The notes under the pieces: generated by a model | Told to the model about the DNA's origin: nothing | What the model saw: the letters and a program-made list of their open reading frames with translations, nothing else | Database searches by the model: none | Assembly (NCBI RefSeq): GCF_040581485.1 | Contig: NC_090131.1 | Location: 1,178,001 to 1,242,000, forward strand | DNA from: Linepithema humile | Lineage: Eukaryota; Arthropoda; Insecta; Hymenoptera; Formicidae | DNA: 64,000 bases | Direction of reading: 5' to 3' | Position numbers and translations under genes: made by a program | Part shown: one piece after another, positions 24,584-37,919 of the stretch | Layout of the letters: every line of letters begins with the position of its first letter | Numbering within the stretch: the stretch's first letter is position 1

Positions 24584-26767
24584 TTATTTAATTTTACTGT
24601 CCTCATATGACACTGCACCCCACAAAGGGTGACTTCCATCACCCTTCTTCATGACAATGGTTCTCACGAGTTCTTCCGATGGTTGCTTGAGATCGTATGC
24701 CCACCCTATTCTAGCAAAGAAATTAATAAACAGCATGGTGACATTCAGATTATTACCGCCTAATTCGGCCGTCTTGTAGTCCCACGGAAACGCGTGATGA
24801 TAATTATGCCATCCCTCGCCGTACGTCAAAAGCGCCGTAATTTTGCTGTCCGTCGGATTTATATTCCTGTCGTTAAAACGAAAAATATGAAATAATTCTT
24901 TTATATGATAAAAAATAACGAGAATCTTAACCGATTTTTTGGCATTATCTTTTACTGATACACAGATGATGATTTTTAATAGAACTACATATTTACGCAT
25001 TATATGGCTTCGAGCCCCAGGTATGAGCCGCACTGTTAATCATCCACGTGAAATTTAAACTGATGACGTAACGAATAAAAATCTGCGATACAAAAGCTCT
25101 GGACCAAGTCTCGTTCCATGCATATACAGGTAGCATAATAGGCAGCAGAAAAGCGAAAATGTGTTTGAGTATCAAAAAATATCTGCAAAAAAGCATAGAT
25201 TAATCGCTATGCTTCGAATTGTTTATTTTATAAAAAACTTTATTGCTTGCAAAGCTGAAGGATAAGTATAAAAATGTATTAAAACTAAAAAGTGTAAAAT
25301 AAATGTAAGTGTAATAATTTGTAAGGAAAATCCGCAGATGCTTAAAGTGAATCAAATATTAATATATTTTCTCTTTTGGTTTCTAAAGTGCAGATGTATT
25401 TCCAGTTGTTAATTTAGTAGGATTAGTAACTTTTTGATGCGCACTTACTTGCAACCAAATACGAAAACAGAATCCGTCATTGTATCACTCATATCAATCT
25501 GACGACCTTTTTGTATCACATCTGGATGTTTTTTCATCATCAGCCAGCCGACATGAGCGAAGAAGAATCCTCGGTTGCTATTGTGTGGATCCGCGTCTGT
25601 GTCCGTGTACTTGTGGTGTACTCGATGATCTCGTACCCAGTCATAAGGGTTGTTCTGCAAGAAACTGTTGTGAAGAAAAACTTTTTTTGAGAAGAATGAA
25701 ATATTTGAAGCTGTTTTTCTACCTGGCCACTCGCGCAATAGCAAATAAGTAATATAACTCTAAGTGGCCATTTTGCTTTATAAGCTCGATGACTCCAGAG
25801 ACGATGAATTCCAGCAGTGATGCCGATTCCTTGTATAAAGCCCATGGCAAACACTTTAAGCAAGTAAAGTTAATCTAATTAATTAATCCTGTTATAAAAT
25901 TATGGATAACAACAGGTAACAATTATAATATAATCGCACATATTTCACATAATAAAATTTCTTATCAATTATGCTGAATTATATTAAATATGGAATGAGA
26001 AATTTAAAAAATAAATTGTATAGTAATTAAAATCATTTAATTTTACAAAAATTGTGCTGTTAATTTTGATACTCTAAAGTAATTAAGTATTTTCTACATG
26101 ACGCGCGTGGTAAAGAGGGGGGAGAGAGAGTAAATTCTTTTTACAATATTTGAAGATTGACGTGACGTCTGCTAAATCAAAGTTATACAATAGAACCGAA
26201 AGTCTTGGCTTGTCTGCTGTCAAGCTTTTATGGTGAGCTCTTTTTGATCGAGTATGTTTCATCGATTGGCTTTCAGTCAGTCGGAGCACTTATTAAGAGC
26301 AACGTCGGTGTTCTTAGTAAAGGCACGATATATATATATGATCAAATTATCGGTAAGCTTAAAAATATTTATTCTTATAAAAAATATATGAAAAAAATTA
26401 TTAGTCTATTAAAAGATCAAGTTTTGCTCTTATTTAAGTGTCTTTTCTCGGAAAAAGAATTAAATTAGTCAAATTTATAATTTTTCAAAGAATACTCACT
26501 CCAAATAGCTGTCTTCCAATTTTCGGCAATTTTAAAAGTGAAACAGGAGTACAACATTATCACATGAATGATAAAAATGGATATGATATTAAGCCACTTT
26601 AGCTCTGCTTTAAAATTGAACCATCCTTCAATCTTCGTACGGATTTCGCTTTTATTCGGAATGCCATTCTTGTCGCCTGTCACTTTTGCAATAATCGAAG
26701 GTTTCTCCTTTTGAGAACCTTCTACTGTGTATATTTCAGGCTTAGTGCTCAAGACACTGGATGCCAT
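24584..26767 (-). CDS. Acyl-CoA desaturase (Delta9/Delta11 family)
   Basis: A front-to-back intact gene of five exons: 26767-26500, 25853-25723, 25654-25449, 25182-24997, 24866-24584. The splice phases agree and give 357 residues, usual for insect desaturases. The three histidine boxes that bind the di-iron centre are present: HRLWSH (106-111), HRVHH (143-147) and HNYHH (284-288). Hydrophobic stretches near 60-80, 90-105 and 205-250 fit a four-helix ER membrane enzyme. It would insert a double bond into an acyl-CoA using O2 and cytochrome b5. The start MASSVLSTKPEIYTVEG is the only Met before the first membrane helix. The exon 2 acceptor (CTTAAAG) was chosen because the upstream alternatives run into a stop. 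Broken relatives lie at 9.4-10.3 and 14.7 kb. In ants such genes are expanded and some act in cuticular hydrocarbon synthesis; the position of the double bond cannot be read from sequence. Confidence 0.92.
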
Positions 26768-29245
26768 TTTTGCTTATAAACTGCTGCACCAAAAATTTAA
26801 AAACTTTGTTTTCCTCTACTTGTAAAATAAAGATGTTTATTTTCAAATCAACAATTAAATTTGTTACTTATATAAATTAATAGATATTACATTTTAGTGC
26901 TTTATTAAACTTTAAAAATAATTTGTCAATGTTTTGACAGTGTCTTTATGAATAACTATTTATGTCGTGCCATTTAATTAAGTTATCGTTAATTATTAAA
27001 ATAGATGATTGCAAAAAATTGTTTTCAAACACAATTTTATTCTCAAAAGAAAAAAGATTACGTATTGATAAATATTTTAATATGCAGTTTTGCGTACTTG
27101 TACAATTTATATGAAGTGTTTATATAGCAATTTGCATAGCTCAAATAAACGAATCTTTTGAGAAAATTATACCGATTCAGCTTTAATTCATACCTAGGAG
27201 TTTTGTTCCGCATCCAGTAGTCGTTCTTAAAAGCACAAGTTTGAATGACTAAGAGAATCATTTGTCCTAACATTTCCACCGTTTTATAAAACTACATGCC
27301 TATGCATTTTTATAAATCACATTGTCAGCATATTGCATTGTCAGCATATTGCAAATTTGGAGCACTTTATGCATGCTTTTTAAGCATGCATAATGTAAGT
27401 ATCTTTGCATAACGCAAAGAAAACAACAAGATAAACATAAGATTATCGATAAACCTATATATAAATGGATTACATGTAACTTGGTAACGATTGCAGTGAC
27501 TGCGTGATATTTTTGTCATAAATTATTTGTATCGTAACAGACTCAAATTTATGCTATAATTATAATATAGACAATAAAAACAAAACGCAGAATACATATT
27601 GTGTTCAAAACTTTTTAATGTACCTGTTTTTGTGAAAAAAACAAAACATTTTTTATACATCCGCTTTAACATCGATACAATTCGTACGAACCAAACATTA
27701 CAAAGGCAGATTTAAAGTTATTATACAGCATTTGTGTTCTCTATTGTTCTTTAGGGTTACAATAAAGTGAAATTTTGTGTAACAGTCATCTAATTATATG
27801 TTACACATGATTTTAACATATATTTGCAAAAAATAAAACTGAATAAAGATGTGAGCGGATGAGGCAATTATTTAACAAGGTCAGTATATCAATCATTGTA
27901 GTATGCAATCATTATTGCAAAATCTGAAATTTTTTCGAAACATGAGAAAACGTACACGAGGAATATAAATGAAATTATAATTAATCTTTATTAATTGTTG
28001 CTAAATGTTACTGAGACGTCAGTAATCTCTAAGACATCATTTTTCTTAACATACTTTGTACATACGCACATGCTGATACACTAATATTTTTAATATACAA
28101 TCTGATAATTTGAATTACGAATAATAAAAGTGCAAATTGATTATTTGATTCTATAATTAGAAGTAATGCAAAAGAATTTTTAATTTATGTTGCATTTTTG
28201 TTTGTACATAATTGTAAAATAAATAATATTTCTACATAGTAGTAAAGAATTATCATGCATTATGAAAAAATTTTCACTTTTTGAACTTTATGTTGAAATT
28301 CAATAAACGGCGAATAATAGCCAATTTCATATCAATTTGAAATTATTATACAGTATTCCTACTCTACTTATTCTTTTTTTCTCCCTATGAGATCACTTTT
28401 AATGGCAAAAAGGCAGCCATTATTCACACAATTAATTCCCTTGTGTACAAGGATCTGATCTCTATCTTCCCGAAGGCTACGAACCAAAATGGTTGCGTGA
28501 AAGAAATTAACTTTCAGTACGTGATGGGCAATTCTTAATTCCGTCTCTTATTGCGAGAGCGTAAAATATTACTTTACTATAAGAAAAATAAGTATAAATG
28601 GATATAATAATAAACTCATATAATACGCGAATTGTGTATTAAGTAGCTGAGAGAAATGATTTATAAAGCTCTGTCAAAGTGTTGATCAATATTATAAAAT
28701 ATAATTTTAATATACTCTCTTGCTGTTGAACTTATCAATTATATATAAATAATTGTTGTAGAAGAAAATAATTGGTGTCAAGGAGTTGAGAAGATTGGAA
28801 TATATCTGATATTACGTATTATGTATCGATCAGCGAAGAGTGACGTGCACGAAACCGTGAATTATTTTTATTTTCTCCATCGTTAATGTCAAGTTTTCAT
28901 CTTGTTTACCGTCAAAAACTTTTCGTGTTTGATATCCGTACGTCGATACGCGATAAATTAAGAATTTGAAGAACAGACGCCCACACTTCACGGTTACGTA
29001 TCATGCTTACACTCTTAAAATCGCTTGTCATCGGTAAAAAAATTAATCAGTTATCCTACTAAAGTTTAATTATATATGTAATTGCCTATATTGTGACGCC
29101 AAGATTCAATATTAGGGTAATTCATTATTTTAATTGTTATTTATTCATTTATCAAAGTACAATATTCTAAGGACTAAGAGGATTCTAATCGAATCAATTT
29201 TATAAACCATAAACATTTGAATTATGAATTTTTCAGATCTGAATT
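26768..29245. other. 2.5 kb without a recognised gene
   Basis: AT-rich. A minus-strand ORF of 73 codons (27279-27058) is unrecognised. 28306-28400 (GAATAATAGCCAATTTCAT, CAATTTGAAATT) is repeated with changes at 29762-29848, inside intron 1 of the receptor gene. A GC-richer part at 28440-28560 has no open frame of interest. Noncoding first exons of either neighbour could lie here. Confidence 0.4.
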
Positions 29246-32200
29246 ATGCTATCGCGTGTGCGTGGTGAAGCGAAGTTGACACTGCTGATGTTAATGGTGA
29301 TGCATGTGGCCGCAAAGTCCTGTATTCTTATGTCACCGTTAACGCTGCAATTGATATTAGAATACGCGGAGTGGCGATCTTGGGATCAAGTAGTCCTCTT
29401 TGATAATGTCAGTCCGTTCAGTGAGTGTTCTCGACATACTAACTAAATAAAAAAAAAAAACAATTGTGAATTTATTCTTATTTTTTTACACAAGTGAGAA
29501 CCAGTCCAGCAAGTTTTTTTAATTTCACAGAATAATGAATTGCGCCGTTAATATGCGTGGAGGCGTAATTTGATTCTGTAAAAAATTAACGCAAAAAGAT
29601 CTTTAAGTGAAAAATTGTAACGTTGTAAAGTATTTCTTGTCAATAGAAAATAGGGAATTTACACACAATAGTAGAGATTTATTCGATAAGGAAAAAATTT
29701 CCATTTCTTGGAATTTCCATTTCCATTTGTATTGCTTATTTAGAAAGTTAATGAGCCATGAATAATAGCCGACTTTATTTCAATTTGAAATTGTCACACA
29801 GCAGTCTTTTACTCTACACTTTTTCTGTTTCTATGGGATTATTATTAATAGCGAAGAAGTAAAAGGTTTCAAAATTTATGTAATTTAGCAATTAATTAAA
29901 AATTTTTCAAATTTAATAAAATGCTTGCTCTTTTAAATGATAGCGACGAAAATTGTATGCGATCGAGCTATTCGTTGCTGCTTGATTGTAATATGTATTG
30001 CCAATACTAATTTGAGATGTTAAAAGTAATTGATTGCAGATTGCGCCCTTGGTTACACCCGGCCGTTAATCAAATGCTTCGGCGAGAAAGGTATTAGCGT
30101 GTCTCTGCAATCGGCAACAAATCCGAATCTGCCAGATGCTCTTACGATTCGAACGCATCGCATCGGCTCGATTGTACTCTTGGACGGACTTAATCTGACA
30201 TCGCCTGATAATGTTATCCAAGCGGTATGATTTTAATATCTATATGTGAGAAGCAAAAGATTCAGAATCACAGACGTGCACAGACTTGAAGTTAAATTAA
30301 GTTAAAGAACTAAATTATTTCAACAACATTGTAGAATTTTTTATCCTTATATAGACTTGCTGCGTAACTGCCATTATATCTTTAAACATTGCATGTAAAA
30401 TTATTATTTATTCTATAATTTATAAAATGTTTTACAAATAACAATAATTATGACTCTTGCGTATTATCGAGTTCAATGATAACTAAATGAAACGAGTCTT
30501 TCGTAGTCACCTTATTATTTCCTCACCGCAAAGAAATTTGCGTAATTACATTCCTATTTTCTCGATTGGATATTTCGGCGTCGATACCCTGTATGTGTGT
30601 CACGATACTTAGATCGTATCTCTGCTCTATTAAAAATGTTGTAGTTGAGTCCAATTTAGGTAATCATTTTATTCTTCATTATACTAATAACATTCGTTAT
30701 TATACATTCTTATCGTTATCTTGCTCTTCATTAAATATATAGAAAGTGTCCAAATTAATAAAAAGTGAAAGTATAGCGTAATTTTTTATCATAATTTATT
30801 TTTTAACAATAATGTCAAAGCAGACCATCATTTTTCATTTTTAACATTCAACCTTTTTTTGTTAATTAAGCGTTAACATAAATTTTTGTTCCATTTCTGA
30901 AGTTTAATTTGCTTTCAATGCTTTTCAGTTTGAAAAATATTAGCTTTAACAATTTTTCTATAAAAAATAAATAACGCTGTATAATAAATTTTTGTCATTT
31001 CTAGAGGACATACACACTCGCACAATAATCAATACTAATCTATGAACTTGTGTTTCACAGGCCTCTCAAAAATTTCTGTTCAATTATTACATTTCCTGGC
31101 TTATGGTGACCACCAGAAACACCGACTCCACCATCGACACTGTTCTCCGAGATCTAAATATCGGTATCGACAGCGACGTAGTCGTAGCTACTTCGCCGCT
31201 GATGAATGATGCTGTCGCTTGGAAATATGCGCAGAAATACCGAGACAAGTAAGTCGTAAATTAACGCATTCTTATGTTGTATATTATGGAAAATATATAC
31301 TGCTATTGTAATAATCTGTAGGTATCCTCTAAAGTTTTGGTGATCAGTTTTCTGAGAAATTCTGGAATTAAAATAAGCTTATTAAATACGTTTATTTTTC
31401 ATTTATATGTTGCGTTACATTTACAAAAAATGTATTTCTTCGGTACTCGCGAAAATCTCGTTTTGCGTTGTGTTAATAAAATGGAAATTGTTTCCAGGAT
31501 ATGTCGATCTCTTCGGCAATACGGCGATCGTTTCGAGTTCACGGGACCACCGGAACGACGTAACATCGAAAATGCTACAATCAATCTGAGCTACGCCACT
31601 TTGGAGAACCGCTCGGTGTCTTTCTACTTGATGCACACTTATAAGATACGTCATTCTGATAATACGAGTCTCATCGTGCGGTACCTCGGTTTCTGGAACC
31701 CTGGATCTCACACCCTCAAGTTTCCCATGGGCGTGAAGCTGAGAAGCGACTTTAATGGTCTACCCATTGTTTTTGGTGTGCTAAACGGCACCACTGATGG
31801 TCAGACGGACGTTATCGAAACCGAGGCAAGTGACATCGCGCCACTTGTGGACTTTGCAACTATTGTTACCAATAGCGTGAACGCCAGGTAAGAAAAAAAC
31901 AACATTTATTTAAAAACACATATACATAACATAAAACACATAACATTTATTTAGATGTCTAAAGATGAATACATACTTTTTTCCAATCTCATATAAATTC
32001 CGTACAAATTTTTTAAAGAAACTTGGAAAAACGACAATTTGTCTCTTGACGATTCCAAGACGGTTTTTTACTTCTCGGTAGTAAATATTTTGCGAGTTAA
32101 CTTTTAACATATTAAAATAATTTTCTGTAAAAAAACAAGGTGAAATGGAAGATAAGTACGAGTTATCTTAAATTATAACAATATTTAAAAATGATAAATA

Positions 32201-35157
32201 AAAATAATCTGCGATGGATTTTTGTAGCATCGAGCTGGTGCCACACGAAAAACTCGGTACATTAACAAATAAAGTGTGGAGCCACCTTCTCGGCGATGTT
32301 GTAACAGGTACCGTTGACATTGGTTTGGGATACATAACGTCGAACGACGAGGAACGTTGGGCAGAAATGACGTTTAGTCATCCACTAATACGTTATATGT
32401 AAGTAAACAGATTTCAGTAAAATTGCATTTCAATAATCCGAATTAACAAATAAGGCGACAAATAATCACTTGACGTCGTATCTATTTTAAATTTATTCCC
32501 ACTTATTTATTTATATGCAAATTTATCGTTCCGTGTTCCATTTTTTATTGTTTCTCGGTTGCGAACATAATTTATACTTCGCGTTAGTTAGCATGAAAAA
32601 AACTCTTTAAATTACTTCTTTTAAACTCTTGAAAAAATTCTTTTAAATGCAAATACTATCTGCAAATTTGGATTTACAATTCATTTATATGTAGTTATGT
32701 AAAGCATTGCTAAAGGTAAACGTAAGATTCGAAGAATATTTCAAAAATTATAAATTACTTCTTTAAAACATTTTTGTCCGAGTAGTGAAAAAAGTAAAGA
32801 GCGCAATGCGACAAATAAAAATGTTACGGCGCAGTTTCCATATTACAAATGTAGTTGTGTCTATTATTTATGATTTTACTGCTTCATTATTAATCAATAT
32901 CAATATACGCAGGAGGAATATTTATTATCATCCATTAGAGACTGGCACAATGAGGGATATATTTTTGCAACCGTTCGATAACCGATTGCTCGGCTGCGTC
33001 GCGGCGACTTATGTCATCATGTTAATCGCGATGGCAACAGTAATTTATGCCGCCAAAACAGTACTGCATGACGAGGACGAGAAACATACTGGCATCGGAG
33101 AGGCTGCGCTTTGGTGTTTGAGTATTATGTGCATGCAAGGTTTTTCTTCTTCGCCATTTTACAACAAAACAATTACACTATATGGACTTTGTCGCTTCTT
33201 AAAAATACGACGTCAATATTGAAATTTTCTATCTATTTTTATCAAAAATATGATTACTTGTCCGATTATAAAGAAATAATTCCACGCATTTATACATTCA
33301 AATGGAAAAATTATAATTGCTGATTAACTTAGAGAACATTTACATCTATTATATGTTTATATTAATGTGTATTATATTGTGTATGTATTATATTAATATG
33401 TATTATATTAATATGTAAAACATACCATACGACGATTGAATTTTTCAGGATCGCCCTGGACGCCTCGTAACCCGTCCGGAAAAACTCTACTGTTATTTAG
33501 TTTGATATTTTCCCTTGTAATGTATAACGCCTATGCCGGCTTCATCACTTCTATTCTGTCGGTGCAAGCAACTGGTATCAGATCGATTAACGATCTTCTC
33601 TTTAACAACTTCAAGCTAGGATACAGTATCGCCGACGATGCATACATAAGAGTATGATTAATATTGTTATTATTGTTGTATTATTTTCATTTTATTTATT
33701 GTATTAATATTTTAACCCATCTTACAAGACACGAATATCTAGAAGACATTTGGATTTTGGATTTGGTATGCTAATATTTTGAGTGTCTATCCTTTAGAAT
33801 GCGAACGACAGTAATCTCCGTCAATTGTACATAAAAGCGTTCAACAATCGCGAATCCCGCTTGGAAACAACGACAGGTCTTATGAAAGCTGTCAAAGGGC
33901 GATACGGATTTTTTGTCAGCGCGACTATCGCACGACGAGCTCTCCAAACGACTTTTATACAAGAGCGATGCACTTTAAAGGAGCTTCTACTTCCGCAGAC
34001 GCTTACAGTCGTCGCTCTTCCGATGGCCAAAAGCTGCCCGTACAGAAAGATCATCAATCTCAAGTGTGTATGAATAAGCAAAGTTTCGATATTCACAATA
34101 GATAACTAAAATAAAAAACAATAATAGATCATCTTCTCTTCATTTTTCGAAACTATAATAAATTACTGCGCAGACAACACGCGTGTGTTTAAAGTATGTC
34201 TAAAAATATCTAATCATTCTTCGTATTGCAGAAAGTTTTAAAACATTATTTATCACCATGTGTTATTTGATTAACAAGTCCATTGTTCAAAAATAAATGA
34301 ATAAATTGATAGGAGGCGTTTCTTAAATAAAGAATTGCAAATATACATCCTTGAAATATAAATTCTCTTTACATGACCAATAACAGCTAACAAATTACAA
34401 CACATATGGCATTGAAAAAATACGTTTTAAACACACCCACATACACCAAATAAAATTATTTCAAAAATTATTTTAAAATTAAAAAATAATTGTTATCAAA
34501 TTTGCGTCTCAAAGCTCAGAACTACAAATTTGGATCCGCAAGTCATACTATTTCCGAACTGCTTGCAGTATATTACGCATATACGAAAGCGGCGTCCTGG
34601 ATAAAATACAAGAACGGATGTTGCCGACGATGCCGCGATGCGCAGCGTCGGCGGCTTTTCACAGTGCGAGACTCGCCGACGTTTATTCCGCGTTCTTTCT
34701 CCTGGTGGCGGGTTTGCTCACGGCGATCTCCATCGGCATCATCGAGAGGATATGGAATAAACGTAGGCAGATGCAAGAGACCATCATGCGCGGTATACGC
34801 CAGCATCATCTGATACCGCATATCCATTTTCATCATCATCATCACGATCGCGCCAACGATCATCAGAACGCCGCTCCTCCGGCCGGTGGATTGCGCGGCT
34901 ACGATCCCGCTTACCTGACCATCCTGCAGGACCACGCTCGCCAGGTGCAATCATTCGTTGGTCTTCAGGACCACGATGCTTTGCCTTTCGAGAAGTCGAG
35001 GGGTGCGGAACCGCGTTTTCAGGTGCGGCGAAGATCAGCAGGTCTCAAGAGAGCGTCCTGGGCTTCCTTCTCAGGTTTATCCAAGAAGAAGATGAGAGAG
35101 AAAATCACACCGTCTTCAAACGCGGAGATCAACCGAGTTTTTCCATTCCACGATTAA
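29246..35157 (+). CDS. Ionotropic receptor, IR75-like
   Basis: Nine exons with agreeing phases: 29246-29420, 30040-30224, 31061-31248, 31498-31887, 32228-32398, 32913-33139, 33449-33651, 33798-34063, 34569-35157, giving 797 residues. A signal peptide (LTLLMLMVMHVAA) and a ~300-residue amino-terminal domain precede the S1 ligand-binding lobe, which ends at TFSHPLIRYM and keeps Arg six residues before the Phe, as in glutamate receptors. Next come RDIFLQPF, TM1 (CVAATYVIMLIAMATVIYA), pore region (WCLSIMCMQG), TM2 (FSLIFSLVMYNAYAGFITSI), S2, and TM3 (AFFLLVAGLLTAISIGIIE, about 640-660). This is the IR architecture; these are cation channels in sensory neurons, and IR75 members often detect acids. 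The tail after TM3 is long (about 130 residues) with a His cluster. The donor after exon 6 (GTTTTT) is weak. The subfamily is a best guess. Confidence 0.87.
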
Positions 35158-35447
35158 ATGCTGTTCCGTAATCTTAAACCCTTTTTAATCGGGATTTTTT
35201 ATGCGGGATATTCTAGTCACTAATCATGGAAATACTTTACGCAATTGTGCGACGACGTCTGTCATATTTCTAGGTAATTTTTCAGTTTTACAATGTACAC
35301 ATTATGTTAGACATGTTCGCAAGATTTAATATAATCGTGTAATTAAGATTCAAATAGTCACTAAAAATGTCATTATGCTAAACAGCAATGTGTGTATAAT
35401 ATATTTTGATAATATTTTTTACATAATCAAAAATACATTATAAACGG
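35158..35447. other. Convergent 3' region of IR and MZB1-like genes
   Basis: The two genes end tail to tail about 290 bp apart. AT-rich, no coding sequence seen. Confidence 0.5.
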
Positions 35448-36672
35448 TCATCTAGAAATATTATGTATATATTTCTCGAAAATCTCTCGGCGAGTATCAG
35501 CGAAAATATTTGTAGGTAGTTGTCGTTTTTGTATGTTATCTATACCTCTGCAGTCTCGTAAGCCGCTAATCTCGTTCCTGCGACAAACATCGATTCTTAA
35601 TCTTCAGATTAAAATAAAGATAAAAATAAAAGTTACCTGCAAAAGACATCTTCCAGATTAAGAGCACGCTCGTCATCCTCGCACAATTCCCTCCAATTTC
35701 TATACAATTGTAATTCTTGGAGCTCATCGAGATAATCGTGACACGTACTTCTCAAGCTGTAAAGATATCTTAATTAAAGTACTATAAATCGAAATTATTT
35801 AGTATATAAAATAACTAATGCAACTTTATGAAATTCTTTCTGCATTCAACTTTCTTCTTTACATACAAATTTAATTTTTCCATTATTTTGCAGCGCGATT
35901 GCTCTACGACGCAATAAACTCATTATTTAAACTTTTATATTAGAATCTTACTTTTTCTCCCATAATCCATCGGCGGACGAAGTGATAAGCTTATCACCAG
36001 GTAGCGGATTCGAGATGAATCGTATGCCGTTAATTTCTCGCAAACTATAACTGTAAGAATTACGATGCTGTGTTAACAAATAAGAGCTTTGCGCGAAATT
36101 ATACGAAAACGGAGCGTTTCTTACTGTCGAAAAGAGTGGTCACAGATAGCTCTTAAGAAAAGTTCAGCCTTATCGTTCAATCGATCGTCAAATATCATTA
36201 TATAGCAAGCGTCTAACAGAGTCTGATTAATCTGAGAGCAGATTGTAGGAAGAATACATAGCTTTGTATAAAAAACTAGTACTTGTATAATATCTTATTT
36301 TATTACATTTTTATATTTTGTTATTATAAAAATGTTTAAAATGTTTAAGATCTTGCAAACCTCTTCGGCGATAGCTATACACATGCCGCATCTGACACAC
36401 GCAGAGGACAGATCTATGCGTATCCTGTCGCAATCACCTGCAACGCAACTGTACGGGATCGTCCGCACCACTCCGAAGCCGGACGAGTCGCAATCGCAAT
36501 GAGGATCGACGGTGGCATTCGAATCCGTCAAAGGATTATAATGAACCGCGGTGGAACACACGCACTTGTCGTCGCTTTGAAGTGTCTGCCTTCTACTATG
36601 CTTATTGAAACTGCAGCCTTTCGATGTAATCGTGAATGACAACAGAATCAGTAGAATCGTTTTCGAAGACAT
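35448..36672 (-). CDS. Secreted MZB1/canopy-like saposin-type protein
   Basis: Five short exons with agreeing phases: 36672-36361, 36231-36125, 36050-35952, 35756-35637, 35577-35448, giving 255 residues. The start MSSKTILLILLSFTITSKGC is a signal peptide; an in-frame ATG 39 bases upstream (36711) is less likely. After a Cys-rich segment (CVCSTAVHYN, HCDCDSSG) comes a region matching the cysteine pattern of MZB1 and canopy proteins: CVRCGMCIAIAEE, then AICDHSF..YSLREINGIRF, then STCHDYLDELQELQLY and LC. Vertebrate MZB1 is an ER chaperone co-factor in secretory cells; an ER role here is inferred. The donor after exon 1 (GTTTGC) is weak. The last 40 residues have no counterpart I know. The identification rests on pattern recall, not on a search. 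Confidence 0.65.
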
Positions 36673-37741
36673 TGTCCCGATATTATTATATTCCTCTAAG
36701 AAAACAGACATGAATAAATTAACATGATTAAATAAATAGACTGAAAGGAAGGAATAACAAGGTAATTTCGTAAAATTTGAAAGTTATATTCCAAATTGTT
36801 TTTAAAAAGCAATTCGGAACTTAAATTAAACTTTACTAAAATCTTACGAAATAAATTGACTTTCTTTTAAGTTACATAAAAAATTACAATATTGTAAATG
36901 TCTGTCATTGATGTTAAAAGGAGGAAAAGAATTTGGTTAAACTATTCTTTAATTGCGTTTCATATATAAATAAATTAATAAGGTTAAAAATTGCACGTAT
37001 CAAAAGAAACAGACGAAGTGCGTAATCATTTTTTTGAGAATAAATATACATACATCAGGCATTGACGTATGTGCGCATAAGAAATTTAATGCCGGTGTTG
37101 AACTTATTGCGAAAGTAAAGTTTAAACGATGAATTAAATTTATCATTGCAATAAGACTTGATTTTAATTGCTAAATAATTGCTAATTTGATTAATAAGAA
37201 TTAGAATATATTTTGTTTAGCTGTTCTTTTTTGCATTTGGTTACTTAAAACAAAAAGTATATCATGCTTTGAAGAGACAAAAATAAGAGAGAGAAAAAAG
37301 GCCATAATTATAGAAAACATAGATATTTATGAGTACTCATGATTATCATCGCTTTTATATAATATCTTGTAGAAAAAATACAAGGAAACAAAAAGCAATA
37401 CAGCACAGAATCGTAAGTTTCAGATCTAGTCAACACATTATAACAAATTTACATTGAGTGTACTTGCATTGAGCCTGTGTTTTCTGTGTAAAGACTGCAT
37501 ATGTAAAATAATTGGTAAATTGGCGGCAAAGATATCAGCACAGATTTTAAGATGTCATAGATATAAAAAAAATTAATCTGGCTGTCACATTTTTGTCACA
37601 TGGCAGTAATTTTAATCGAGCCGCCGATAAGGCTTGTGGGCTGAGTTTAATTAGCCGCTCCGATGAGGATGCCCACGAGATCCGATGATCGGAGGGGATG
37701 AAATAAGCACTACGAATACACTTTAACGATAACAATGTATT
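36673..37741. other. About 1 kb without a recognised gene
   Basis: AT-rich DNA upstream of the MZB1-like gene. Likely holds its promoter. 37600-37700 is GC-richer with no convincing frame. Confidence 0.4.
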
Positions 37742-37742
37742 T

Positions 37743-37919
37743 GGGTGCATTCGTTTATGCAGTTACTGCCGCAGATGTCGTTCGTTTACTCCGCCTGCGA
37801 AAATAACTGCAGCGCAGTTTGTCGTTCGTTTACGCAGGGATGTATCTCATCTGCGCAGGTACTTCGGAGGTCCTGCTCTGGATGCTCTGCTTGCAGTACT
37901 GCGTAAACGAATACACCCA
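37743..37919. mobile_element. Short TIR element (GGGTGCATTCGTTT ends)
   Basis: Left end GGGTGCATTCGTTTATGCAG; right end CTGCGTAAACGAATACACCC is its diverged complement. CGTTCGTTTAC recurs inside. The element is non-coding and GC-richer than its surroundings. Confidence 0.7.

Noticed and set aside
31399..31711. Minus-strand ORFs in IR exon 4
   Set aside because: The plus frame joins exons 3 and 5 in phase.
34573..34950. 125-codon minus-strand ORF opposite IR exon 9
   Set aside because: The plus frame continues TM3 and fits the splice phase; the minus frame has no recognisable motif.
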